Below, in pieces: positions 10,629 to 21,772 of a stretch of 64,000 nt of DNA. A program made the position numbers and the translations under genes. The stretch is from Plicaturopsis crispa FD-325 SS-3 (Eukaryota; Basidiomycota; Agaricomycetes; Amylocorticiales; Amylocorticiaceae). Below the pieces are notes generated by a model. The model saw nothing but the letters and a program-made list of their open reading frames with translations, was not told the DNA's origin and did no database searches. Every line of letters begins with the position of its first letter. The stretch's first letter is position 1. The stretch spans positions 342,160 through 406,159 of the forward strand of contig KN832555.1 of assembly GCA_000827205.1 (NCBI GenBank). The letters run 5' to 3'.

Positions 10629-11125
10629 GGTCGCCGGTTCCCCCAAGAGGTAGCGCCAAGTGGTCTCCCGGGAGTGGTTTGAGTGCTGCAGAACTGCAGA
10701 AGGTTAGATGCTGGAGCAGATTGAGTGCTGTCCTTGGTGCTGAAGATGGTTTGATGCTGTAAAAGCTTGAGGGCTGAACAAGCTTGAGTAATTACTAGAG
10801 AGGGAAGATTGAGTGCTGGAGAGAAGTAAGGGTCCGTGATGGAGGGGATCGCCCAGAAGATGGAATGAAGCATGAAGGAACGGGAATGAAGTGCGGGGTG
10901 TGGGGAGGTGGGGTAATCGCATACTAGAACGAGAAGGAGGACCAGCAGCCGGGGCGAGGTCAAGCAGCCGGTGTCATGACGAGCAGTTGCCTGGATGAAC
11001 TGTGCAAGCAATTCATCCCATACCGGGTGCAGCTGCTCCCACGCCAGTAGACGGAACGCAGAGCATACGCAGACGGAACGCAACCTGCACCACGGCACGA
11101 TGACACTCACACGAATTCCGACACG

Positions 11126-11377
11126 GTTGTCAACGATGTCGGAACGAAGGCCAAGGATGCCGACATTGCCGTCAACGATGTGGACACGAATGTCAACGAT
11201 GCCAACGCGAAGGGCAACAAGGTCGACACGAAGGTCAACAAGGTCGACACGAAGGTCAACGAGGTCAACACGAACGTCCACGATGCCGACACGGCTAGCA
11301 ACGATGTGGACACCAAGGTCGACAAGAATGCCAATGATGTCAACACGAAGGTCGAAGATGTGGACGCGGCGTCCTAG
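11126..11377 (+). repeat. 21-nt minisatellite encoding heptads, about 11 units
   Basis: Nine successive 21-nt units from 11126 to 11314, then an irregular unit of 11 codons and one more regular unit. Read on the plus strand each unit is seven codons of the form K/N-V-N-D/K-V-D-T (for example KVNKVDT, NVHDADT). Hydrophobic residues recur at fixed heptad positions. The frame closes at a TAG at 11375-11377. Because the unit is a multiple of three, the minus strand is also open (RVDLVDL type). There is no clear start codon context, splice sites or upstream exon, so this is reported as a repeat and not a gene. Confidence 0.8.
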
Positions 11378-12930
11378 AAGGCTGACACGGTTGTCAATGT
11401 CAATACCGGACAACATGGAGCACGCACGAAGTTCGAACAAGTAGGCGGAACGGATCAGAACAAGACAGCGGATCAGAAGGTAGACGCGCACGATGACGAG
11501 ACAGACAAGCGCGTTTAGGCCAATGGGTGTGTGTGCGCGACTGGCCGACGAAGGTGCACGGAGGATGCTCGACGCACGTGTGCAGGCTGGACAAACACGC
11601 AACGATACTGCACGACGCGTAGGCGCGACGTCGGCGAATGATATGGGGCAAACACACAGTACCAGTGCCAGTGCTCCTTCGCATCGAAGCGTGGCGGGAG
11701 TGCTGGGGAATATCAGTGGGTCGACACGAAGTCGTACGTCTCCGAGCGATGCATGAGCAACCAGTCGGCGGATAATAAAAGAGCAACTATATGCCGGACG
11801 AAGAATGGGCAAGGAGTCGGCGGCGGATAATGAATGATCAATAAGTCGCCGTGCAGCATCGTGTATATGAATGGGAAACGGAGGGCTTATCTGTGCTCCG
11901 CCAGAGCGTCGAGGATGATGTTCTCCCGCCGCAAGCGAAGCGGAGGAGACGGGAAGGCCGCGGGTGAGCGCATAGTGCAAAAGGAGGAAAGAAAGGCGAA
12001 ACGATGACGAGTGGAGGCAAAGAACAAGGAAAGAACGCTAGTAGGTCCAGAAGGAAAGTACGATAGCGAGCGTAACAGACAGACGCGCCAACGAAAAGCA
12101 TCCTGCCTCAGCTTGAAGCATCGACGCTCCAGCGTGAGGCAGATAAAAGGACAGACGTACGAGTACAAGGGACAGATATCTGATACGCTGGTGCATAGGA
12201 CCACTAGAGCCGTACCATCGCTCCAGACCTGTGCATGTGCAAGGAACTAGGGACCTAGCACGGCCAGACGAGACTGTCTTGGCCATTGACGAGGCCCTTG
12301 GGAAGGTGAACATGCTCCCATGGATCCAGGGAAACCGATGAGCTCACACGAAAGGCAAGATCACCTCGCCCACCTGGGAAACAGCCAAGGTTCGTTGGAA
12401 ATGAACTCGAACAAGAGCAAGGGAAGCTCTAGATTTTAGGGTTGCCCCAATGGCGCCGAGAGTGGGGATTGTCATCGAGAACACGGACAAGAACGGGAAA
12501 GGGATGATGGAAAGACAGAACGTAGAAGGCAGAGCACGATGGACGGGTGGGACGGGCGTACGGGGGTTGCTGCAAACAGCAGTCCATGACGCAAGGGTCG
12601 ACAGGCGCAGAGAATGATTCAGACGTGGGAGGTGGCCGTACGCGTTATCGAGTCCAGTCTAGAGCGCAAAGACGAAAGGGCGGGCGCACGGGGGCTGCTT
12701 GAACAGGCCGTCATAGCGCAGGCCACGCCACAAGCCCGGTCAACGCTGCGCCCAACGACGAGCTCGCTAACCCCTAAAGCGGGCGTAGAATAGAGTTATC
12801 GTGGAGCCGGACTCAATAGCACGCGACCTTACCTCCTTCTTTTCATTCTCGCTGATAAGCAAAACGAACCATCGACAACAGACTCTTTCACCCGCTCTGC
12901 TCTTTGTCGTTGGTCCCCCCCTGCGTTCGT

Positions 12931-13065
12931 TCCCTAGGTAAGTGCTGTGTCCAAGTCGCTGGCTAGGACGGGCATTGATCCCGGGGGGTGTAGACGCAAC
13001 GCTATACGGCTGGTCCATTCATCAATCCGACCAATTTTTGGGGAGGTAATCGTATCGTATTGGCC
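12931..13065 (+). promoter_or_regulatory. 5' region of the PP1-targeting subunit gene
   Basis: Short leader between the repeat-rich stretch and the ATG at 13066. CTCGCTGATAAG-like and pyrimidine-rich sequence lies just upstream (12830-12910). No specific element can be assigned. Confidence 0.25.
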
Positions 13066-16000
13066 ATGCCCTACGCCGTCCCCGCGCACCACCGTTCCCG
13101 CTCCTTCGACGCACGCCCCACGGGCCCTGGAGCGTTCTCCTCCCTCGGCCACCTCCCCCGCCGCAAATCCTCCTCAGGCTCCTCCGCTGCCCCATCATCG
13201 TCCTCCTCCTCGTCGCACGCATCACCGCAATCGAATTACGGCACATACCCATCCTCGCCCTCCCCACACTCGCCATACGTCCTCCCGCGACTCAAGCTGC
13301 GCAAACCCATCTTCACGCTCGACGATGACGAGGACGAGGACGAGGGCTCGAATATCATCCTCGAGGACGACGACTGCGATGACGAGCGCGCTGTGCCATT
13401 CCCCCGCGCCTCCCCTTTATCTCCACCACCCGTATCCGCCGCACCGCCCGTGCGTTTCCCCACCCTCTCCTCCTCCCGCCCTTCCCGGCCCTCCTTCCAG
13501 CGCGCAGACTCCCCCCTACGACCGACATTGCCGAGAACGGAGTCGACGCCCTCTCCGCGCCTCCCCTCAGCACCGACGCGCACTAGCTCGTCGCTGTCGT
13601 TGAGCAATGGGAAGCCGATATACTTGTCGAATGGGAAGCCGCTCAAGTCGTCGTTGAAGAGTAGTAGTAGCACGCCGGCGCTCGCCGACTTACCCTCCTC
13701 CTCCTCCCATCCTTCCTCCTCCTATACCTCCAATACCTCGAATACGGACGCTGGTCCCAATACCACTGCGTCTAGTCCTGGTGAAGTAGGTGGTGTAGGA
13801 AAGGGCAGTGGACAGGAACACCGCCGCGCCATCCACCTGCGCGTCCAATCCGCCCCCTCCACGCCCTCCGCGCGCCCCAAGAGCGTGCACTTCGCAGAGA
13901 AAGACCGTGGCCTCGAGGACGTGCGCGTCTTTCGGCGCGGGGCTGTGCCCGCTAGCGTCGGCTCTCTCGCTAATGGGGGAGGCGCTCATAACGGTGAGGG
14001 AGGGGCGAGTGATAACGAGGGTACGAGCGGAGGGGAGAGTGGTGGCGAGGGAGGGGGAAGTGGGGGAGGGGAGGATACGGATGCGGATGAGGAGAGGTTC
14101 CCGTTCCCGCGTATGCCTGCTAAAGAGGTGAGGGTGAACGAGGAGAGGTATGTTATAGATGCAACGGCATCGTCGCCCGTCCCCGCTGCGCCGCGCAGCT
14201 GGGAGGGGGTGAATGTTTTGTTGGAGCGGGTGTGGCTTGCGTCTCCCCATAACGAGGGTAGAAGCGAGCATGACGAGGAAAGTGAAGCGCCCTTACTGCA
14301 CGGAACCATTCTCGTACGCAACCTCGCATTCGCCAAATCCGTCGCAGTGCGCTTCACAGCCGACGCGTGGCACACCACCTCAGAGGTCGGCGCGCGCTGG
14401 GAGGCCTCTCTCCCCTCTTTGCCCCTTCCCCTTTTGTACGGTCACCACCGTTCCCTTACTATGGGCGACCTCGTCCTTCCTCACAATAGCACAGGAGGAG
14501 GGAATGGGAGAATAGAGGGAGGAGGAGGAGAATGGGACCGCTTCGCCTTCCGCCTCCCCCCCTCTGCGCCCTCCACCGTCCGCCTCGCCGTGCGCTTCCT
14601 CGCGCCCGAGGTGGGAGGGGAGTGGTGGGATAATAATGGGGGGAGGGATTATGTTGTTGCTTTTAGACGCGATCTTGGTAGTGGGGAGAGGGTGGAGGGG
14701 GTGAAGGGGAGGAGAGAGGTGGTTGTTAGCGCGCCGGCTGGTACGTCCCCCTTTTCCTCTATACATGCTAGAAGAGAGGATACTGATGTGTGGGGGTAGC
14801 ACCGCGCACGCGCGTGGAACAACCGCTCCCGCTGCCTCTTCCGCTGCCGCGCCTGAGGGGGGTGGCGGCACCTGTCGTGTCGCCTGTCGTGTCGCCGGGT
14901 GTGGTGTCCTCACCGCCAGTCGCGGTGTACTCAGCGGGTGGGTTGGCGTCGCCATCCATCCTGTCGCCACCTGTCCTGTCGACACCAGCTGCAGTATTCT
15001 CGCCAGCTACGGTAGCGGCGTCGTTGCCGACGCCTGCAGCGGAACTACCGACACCTGCAGCAGAAATGCCGACTCCGGCCACGACGTCGTCCTTGCCAGT
15101 GCCTGCGCCGATCCTCTCGCCTACGACAAACCTTGCCGCGCCTCCGACGTCAACGTCTGCACCCGCGACGACAACGACGAAACCACCCTCACCCACGTTG
15201 TCGAAGTTGTCCTTCGCGCCGGGCCACTACGTCCCGCCCAGTGTGCCCTCGCGCGCGCCTGTGCCTGCTGTGTTGCGTGCATCGCCATCGGGTACATTGT
15301 CGAAAGACACGACGACGGGGAAGGACGTGGCGTCGAGCTCCTCCGCGCTCATCACACCGCCCGCAACGCCAGAGGAACGACGATCCACTGCATCACCCAC
15401 TTCCACCATGCATCGCGCCGCGTCGCCAGAAGCAGTCATATCGCCCGCCGCACGTGCCGAAATATCGCCCGCTGCGCAAGCCGTGCTATCCCCGACAGTC
15501 GCGCGCCCCGCACTGCCGACGTTCACCAGCTCGATCTTGCCCGCGTCGACGAGCGCGAGCGTCGTGGTGCCCACGTCGACGCCCCCGTCTGCTGTCTTGC
15601 ATACGCCCACATCGCATGCACACGCATCGCACGCACACGCGACGCACGCACACGCGCATGCACGCGGGATGGCGCTTCATTGGCCGTGGGGCGCGTCGTC
15701 TTCGCCGCCTGTGTCGTCGCCGCGGACTGAGTCGCCATCGCCGCGCGTGGACTCGTCTTATGCACCCGCAAATCGCGTTGACTCGCCCTCGAACGTGTCG
15801 TCCTCGCCATCGCCCGTGTACACATCCCCAACGCCGGCGCCCTCGCCCAGCCTCAACGCACCCTCGCCGCCATCCACTACCACTACCACGCCTGCCGACG
15901 CGTCGCCCAATTCTACCCCTGCCGATGCGTCGCCCAACCTCGACGCGCACGCGCCGAACCTGGACGCCCTCTCGAACGTACCCTCCCCGGGCCTCAACGT

Positions 16001-16154
16001 ACCCTCACCGGGCCTCAACGTACCCTCGCCGGGCCCTAATGCAAACCCGCAGAGCCTGGACACGGACAGCCTGTACCAGGCGTTCGTGCGGCAGTGGTGC
16101 TTCGCGCAGAGCCCGGCGCCGCTCGGGCCGACGGCGGGGGTGTTGGTTGGGTGA
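13066..16154 (+). CDS. Glycogen-targeting regulatory subunit of protein phosphatase 1 (CBM21)
   Basis: Predicted 1009-residue protein from two exons (13066-14740 and 14800-16154) joined in phase 1 across a 59-nt intron. The N-terminal third is Ser/Pro-rich with an acidic run (DDDEDEDEG). A PP1-binding RVxF-type motif is seen in RPKSVHFAEK (about residue 275). A CBM21 starch/glycogen-binding domain follows at about 390-550, with VNVLLERVWLAS, LHGTILVRNLAFAKSVAVRF, WDRFAFRLP and RLAVRFLAPEVGGEWWDNN leading into DYVVAFRR. The second exon encodes a long disordered Ser/Thr/Pro tail with short repeats (LNVPSPG three times, TPADASPN twice, HAHA runs). The end SLYQAFVRQWCFAQSP looks like a short conserved motif. 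Proteins of this type (yeast Gac1/Pig1, animal PPP1R3) bring PP1 to glycogen to activate glycogen synthase. Many alternative open frames overlap because of the GC-rich repeats. Confidence 0.85.
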
Positions 16155-18081
16155 GCTCGCGACGTGCGCGTTGGGTGAATTTCCGCAGACCTAACACGGC
16201 TGCGCGAGGAGGCAGAGAAAGGGTATAGAGGAGGTATATAGAGGAAGTAGAAGTAGAGAGAAGTGGACTTTCACATATCGTTATCCCGTTCCGTTCTCTC
16301 GTTATCCCGTTTTCTTTGGTCTTGGTCGTTCTTGGTTGCATCCCCCCACCGGCTTTTTCTTGTTTCTTGTTTTATGTTTTTTTTTCTTGGGTTCACGCAC
16401 TCACATCCACCCCGACTCATATACATATCCCTTTCCCCCCACCCCCGACTCGTAACGACAGCGCGCACGGACACTCAACAACGATAGATATTGTATGCGC
16501 CGCGGACGTTTCCCCTCTCCATCTCATCTTTCCCTTTCCCTTTCGCTTGCTTGCTTTTCCTCTCTTTTTCGTTTTGCACGCGCGCATATACCGACGGACG
16601 TTCGCGCACCACCACACAAAAGGCCGCCCCGCCACTGCTGGCCAAATCTACACCATCCCCACACCAGGCGCCGTCGCCCAAAACCAAAAACCCCAACACA
16701 AAACTCAAACACAAAAAATGACACAACTCGGAATATCATTATCGCCCCCCTCCGCCCTCTCCCGAGCCATATACACGCCGGCCTGTACAACAACAACAGG
16801 TTACAGTTACAGCGCCCATAAACGCCTCCGCCCTCCTTTCCCTGTACCACCACCATCACCGCCTTCATACCGCCGGATTTATTGCTGGCGCGCCCATACC
16901 GTGCTCGCCCGCTGCTCCTATCGCGACCCTATACCGCGCTGCTCATCCATCGCGGGCTCTCGCTAGCCCCTCTCGTTCCTCACTCAACAACGACATCGAC
17001 ATCATGCATCCATTCATCTGTGTACCACCATCATCAATTAAGCTCACCGACCAGGCTCGTTCGCTCGCTTCGCTTTTCACTGTCTCCCGTCATCCCTATC
17101 GCCCGCGCCGTTTAAGCGGTTGTGTGGCGTCATTTACCGTCACCCGTGCGCGTCGTTTACCGTCACCCGTGCGCGTCGTTTACCGTCGCCCGTGCGCCGA
17201 CATTCACATTCGCCCGTGTGGCGTCGTTTCCAATCACCCGTGCTACATAGATCTGTCATGCCATTTGGTCAATTAGTGTCCTCTTTCTCTTACATACTTA
17301 TCGTGGGCTGCGCATGCACGGAATACATTGGGTTATCTTGATGAATTTTCGGGTCGCATTTGTGAAGATACAGTGAGCGTCTGTTGAAAAGGTCAAGAAC
17401 AGATTCCCGAGACGCTGTCTCAATCTTACGCCCCCAGTGGCAAGCCCTGTATCTGTTAGCTACTTGCTTGTGGGTGGCATTGACGGGCTCACGTAGCATT
17501 TTCGCCGTGGGACCTACAGGGACCTACAGGCAGTAGCACAAGGACTGGCACTCAGTACTCAGGTTGAAAAACAAATAAGCTGGACGAGTTTAGGGGAGAA
17601 GGTGCAAGTCGTGAGATGGCGCTGACGAACAACGAAATCAAATTGAGTACCGCAACAGACAAGATATCCAACACCAGCATCTGTCGTGGTTCTAGCAGCT
17701 CCCAGGCTCAGGCGCTCAGCTAGCTTGAGAGTCGTCAGTCGTATTCCTCGTCTTCGTCAAAGATCTAGTAAAGTACTAGGTATATCGAAAAGGTGCGCAC
17801 AAGGCAAGTATGAGCGTTTGGGATTCTGCCACGTGCGCCGTGCGGACCCCGCGGCGCACGTAGTTGCCGTTTACAAGATGGACTCGAAATTTCTTTCTAG
17901 TAAGTACTAGTACTACTACGATCACACCGCTGAGCGCTCAGACTTCCAGCGCTGTCCCATAGCCAAAATCTCAGTCTCCAGCTGCGACACGACATACGTA
18001 CGCCTGGGTATCTGCCAACGTCGACACCGTCCGACATCGTACCACGGTCGCAGTCTCGCAGTCGCGACCTGACTCGGAGTC
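16155..18081. other. Intergenic with a 23-nt tandem repeat
   Basis: This holds the pyrimidine-rich 3' side of the PP1-subunit gene (T-rich around 16260-16560), a tandem repeat at 17128-17244 and the upstream region of the coil gene at 18082. Small open frames here encode only Pro/Ser/Thr or Arg-rich low-complexity peptides. No gene is recognised. Confidence 0.4.
17128..17244. repeat. 23-nt tandem repeat, five units
   Basis: Units read CGTCGTTTACCGTCACCCGT followed by GCG, with slight changes. Three are 23 nt, one is a diverged 25-nt unit (from 17197) and the last is a 23-nt unit ending at 17244. Confidence 0.85.
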
Positions 18082-19613
18082 ATGGCCAAAGCCACTACGG
18101 GGAACGATCTGCCATTACCTTGGATCGACAACCCCATCCCATCCTCCAAAATCCAGCCAGACGTTAAAATTCAGCTGCGGACGCGAGACATATTGTTTGG
18201 CCCCGGGTATAAGCGGGATGTATGGCCGCCAGTAGGGTATCCATACCGGCCTATTATCGTGACTACATACTCCTCCAGCAGTGGGCCCGACATTGTTTTA
18301 AAGTCACCTTATGGCACCTTACACTACTTCGAGATCCTTGGCCAGGGTGACCCTCCGTCTGATATTGGTTATCCCGGGGATTTATACGTAGATCTAACCC
18401 CGAGAAAACACCGCATACATTACCGAGACCGGACGCGGTGGAGACGATACTCTCCGCCAACCCTCGCGGAGGAGCCCAGGGCCGATGGACGCGTCGGCTG
18501 GATTCCAACGTATGTCAAGGTCACAGCTACTTGTACTCGGCATCCGTTCGCCGACGAGTTCTGTGTCTGGATTGACAGAGAGGGTATAGGGTGGTCGGAG
18601 AGCAACAATTGGTCACTGCTGGAGACTTTATGGCGTCAGCGATTCAATGCCCGTCGGGTAACCGACGAGCACGCTGCGCTGACGCGTGTCCGAGATCTCC
18701 AAGATGGTCAGTCGATGTGTTCGCAAGTCATCATTCGTCGCTCATCAGTATATACGTACACAACCCGTCTCAGACTACGCAAATAGGAAAAGAGACCTTG
18801 CATTGGATTCAGCCTCGGCGGCACAGTCAAGTACACCCTTCAAAAAGCGGAAAATCACCCTAGACAGCGACGAAAGTGAGCGTTCTTCCTTTCATCTGAG
18901 GGGAGCCGCTTACGCGATCTTACAGGCTCATCCGAGGACGGCGATGGCGCGAGTTCTACGCAGAACGACGAGGATGCCTCTGTAGACGCGCCCGAGCCTG
19001 ACGCTGCACCAGAGGAAACTCATCATGATATCCTCGACGATAACAACGAGGAAGAAAGTGCGCCACCATCTACCGATATCACATCCGAACAGAAGCCCGA
19101 AGTATGCATGGATAAAAAGCCCACCAATATGGGCGCAGCTGCAGACACGGTGATCTCGTCTGAAGACATCCTCGTGGAACACAGTGCGTTTTGTTCGTCT
19201 GCGTGCATATGTTTCACGTTCATGTTTTTTTCCTCCCATCCCAGTCAGCAATGTTCTCGGCTCGCTCAAAGCTGCCCGCGAGGCGCAGAAGGCAGCTGTG
19301 CGCGAGCGCGACGAGGCCAAGAGCGCGCGAGAGGCGGAGGCGCGTCGTCTATCTGACGCCGTCCGTGAGCGGGATGAAATTACGCGCGAACGGGACAAAG
19401 CCATCCGCAAACTCGAGACGCAGCTCAAAGCCTCTGAGGACGAGAAAACGCGTCGTGCGCCCATTCTTCCCTGTTATTTTTCCAACACTCATCAAATGTG
19501 TCTTCGCAGTCTCCGCGTCACTTAAGATCGCAGACAAGGCTCGTTTAGCGGCGGAGAAGAAGTATGCTGCACTAAAGGACACACTGGCTGGTGTACTTGC
19601 TGCGTCCGAGTGA
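18082..19613 (+). CDS. Coil-family protein (c), GD-Y-D module
   Basis: Unrecognised protein of about 432 residues. Exons 18082-18706, 18774-18875, 18926-19183, 19245-19454 and 19510-19613 are joined by four phase-1 introns of 50-67 nt. The N-terminal module has LPLPWIDNPIPSSKIQPD, WPPVGYPYRPI, HYFEILGQGDPPSDIGYPGD then LYVDLTPRKHRIHYRD and RHPFADEFCVWIDREGIGW. Next come a basic patch (TPFKKRKITLDSDE), an acidic linker (SSEDGDGASSTQNDEDASVD) and a coiled coil (NVLGSLKAAREAQKAAVRER) of about 70 residues plus a final segment KARLAAEKKYAALKDTLAG. It is followed head to tail by gene (d), with only 214 nt between them. Regulation is not visible. Confidence 0.75.
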
Positions 19614-19827
19614 GGTGGCGTCGTGTAAGAAGTGCGCTTATCTGTCTACACTGAGCACTGAAGCCTGCTCCCAAAATCGATGCGTTTCAGGCCTAAACGA
19701 CTGTGATAAGTCCGCGGGTTTCCCGCGGAACGAAAACTTCGGCCAAAATTGAAATGGTGCCTTGGACTCTCACCACCTGCTGTGACTGTAAATACCCCCT
19801 TTTCCGCTGCCACCTCCCAAGCTGCCT

Positions 19828-21421
19828 ATGTCTGACTCATCTGGACCCCACTCGGAAAGCGACTCGGATACACCGCAGCCCAATGCGGTGAACATGGCAA
19901 CACTGACGCTGCCCTGGCTCGACGCCCCTAAACCAACCTCGAAAGACGGTCGACAGGAGTTCAAGATCAAACTGAAGCAGTGCCCGCATATCTATATCGG
20001 CGAGGGGCAGCTGCGACAAACCTGGCCACCAGCAGACTATCCGTATCGGCCCTACGTTGTGACTTCGCGCGCCGTCACCTGTGCGATCACTCTTCCACTG
20101 AAAAAGCCCTATGCTATCTTGCACTACTTTGAGATCCTTGGCCAGGGCGACCCTCCGCATGACATCGGCTATCCTGGGGATATATACGTGGATCTGACCC
20201 CGAGAAAGTATCGCTTACATTACCGCGACCGGACGCAGTGGAGACGCTACTCTTCGCCAACCCTCATGGAATCACTTTCGTCCGACGGTCGTGGCTACAT
20301 TCCTCCGCAGTTTTTCAAGAAAATCGGAGATGGCACTCGGCATCCGTTTGTCCAGGAGCTGATTCTCTGGATCGACAAAGACGGTGTAGGGTGGACGAAG
20401 AACGACGACGAGTTGATGCTACAAACTCTATATAATCGACCATGGATGTCGCGTGGACCCACAGAGCATGCTGCGCTGGCGCGTATCCGGCATATTCAAG
20501 AAGGTCAGTCGATGCATTCGCGAGTCACCGTTCACCGTTCATCATTCCGTGCATGCACAGCCGTCGCAGACTTCAAAAATAGCAAGAGACCCCTCGCTTT
20601 GGACTCGGCTCCGGCAGAACAATCAAAAACACCCTCCAAAAAGCGGAGGATCGTCCTGGACAGCGACGAAAGTGAGTAATTTTCCTTCAAATGTGGTAGG
20701 ATTTGCTGACACGATCTCACAGGCTCATCCGAGGACGGCGATGACACAAATTCTGTGCAGGACGACGAGGATGCCTCTGTGGACGCGCCCGAGCCTGAGG
20801 TTGTACCAGAGGAAACCAATTTCGATATCCTTGACGATAAAGAAAATAGCGCATCGCCATCTACCGATGACACATCCGAACAGAAGCCCGAAGTATGCAC
20901 GGAGCAAAAGCCCCTTAATGCGAGTGCAGCTGTAGACACGAGCGTCCCCTCTGAGGACAACCTAGTGGAACACAGTGCGCTTGTTTTTCTTTGCGTGCAT
21001 ATGCTTCACATTCATATATTTCTCCACTCCCATCTAGTCGGCAACGTTCTCGGATCGCTCAAGGCCGCACGCGAGGCACAGAAGGCGGCTGAGCATGAAC
21101 GGGATGAAACTAAGGGCTCGCTCGAAGCGGCTGTTTCCCAGCAGTCCGCGGCCATCCGCGAACGGGACGACGCTCGGCGAGGACGGGATGAACGTGATAA
21201 AACTATCAGCGAGCTGCAGACTTCGCTCAAGTTTGCCGAGGATGAAAACGCGCGAGGTAAGTTCACTGTTTTCGCTTTCTTTGCGTCTTTCATCTCGAGC
21301 ATCTGTCGTCCCACTCCCAGTTGCCGCAGCGCTTCGACTTTCCGACCAGGCGAATCTAATGAGGGCGGAGAAGCGTTCCAAACTCAAAGAGGCATTGCTT
21401 GCGCTAGCACAGAGTCTTTAG
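19828..21421 (+). CDS. Coil-family protein (d), GD-Y-D module
   Basis: Unrecognised protein of about 452 residues with the same five-exon, all-phase-1 structure as gene (c): 19828-20503, 20561-20671, 20723-20974, 21038-21256 and 21321-21421. The module reads LTLPWLDAPKPTSKDGRQEF, WPPADYPYRPYV, HYFEILGQGDPPHDIGYPGD then IYVDLTPRKYRLHYRD. It continues with TPSKKRRIVLDSDE, an acidic linker very close to that of (c) (EDASVDAPEPEVVPEE) and a coiled coil with NVLGSLKAAREAQKAAEHER. It is probably a recent tandem duplicate of (c). The gene is convergent with the F-box-like gene whose stop is at 21773, the same tail-to-tail arrangement as at 712-4437. Confidence 0.75.
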
Positions 21422-21772
21422 GTTCTCTGTTCGGGCTTGTCCAGGATATACACACAGGGCCGGCTTTCGTAACGGCCACTTTTCATCACTTCCCCCGGCG
21501 CGGTAGTCTTTCCATGTATGTGATTCATTTCTGTCTTATTGCTAGTAGAATCCTACGGGTTGTTCAAACGTTCGGGGCGCTTAATCATTGAAGGAGGCGT
21601 TATAAGCACTTAAGCGTTTAGTACGTTTAGTAGCAAGACACGTCCGAAACACGCTACAGCCCCAGGGAGTCTTCCCCTTCGAAAACCTCGTCGTCCCAAG
21701 ACTCGCCGCCCATCAAGTACTCATCTTAGTACGAGATTCCGACAAAGGTAGATACTGTCCGTCCTGAGAAGA
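21422..21772. other. Convergent intergenic region
   Basis: The 3' regions of coil gene (d) and F-box-like gene B face each other here. No further gene or strong repeat is visible. Confidence 0.4.

Larger units (their letters stand above)
8990..12930. other. Gene-poor, short-repeat-rich stretch
   Basis: About 3.9 kb with no credible gene. Open frames exist on both strands (the longest is on the minus strand at 10622-11980), but their translations are Arg/Ser/His-rich low-complexity sequence without recognisable domains. Direct repeats are scattered through it (listed separately), with smaller echoes such as GGCTTGAAGCACGGCCAGA-like words near 9270 and 9487, CAGTCGGCGGATAAT-like words near 11762 and 11817, and a roughly 40-nt direct repeat near 12550 and 12685. 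It may be an old, degraded mobile element, but no reverse transcriptase, integrase or terminal repeat was found. Confidence 0.45.

Noticed and set aside
10622-11980. 452-codon open frame on the minus strand
   Set aside because: It runs through the heptad minisatellite, whose 21-nt unit keeps every frame open. The rest is Arg/Ser/Leu low-complexity sequence with no domain, and no splice or start support.
8990-12930. Intact retrotransposon or Helitron
   Set aside because: No reverse transcriptase, integrase, Rep/helicase or long terminal repeats could be read in any frame.
14723-16194. Long open frames overlapping the second exon of the PP1 subunit gene
   Set aside because: GC-rich Pro/Ser repeats open several frames. 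Only the frame that joins the CBM21 exon in phase has the expected composition and ending.
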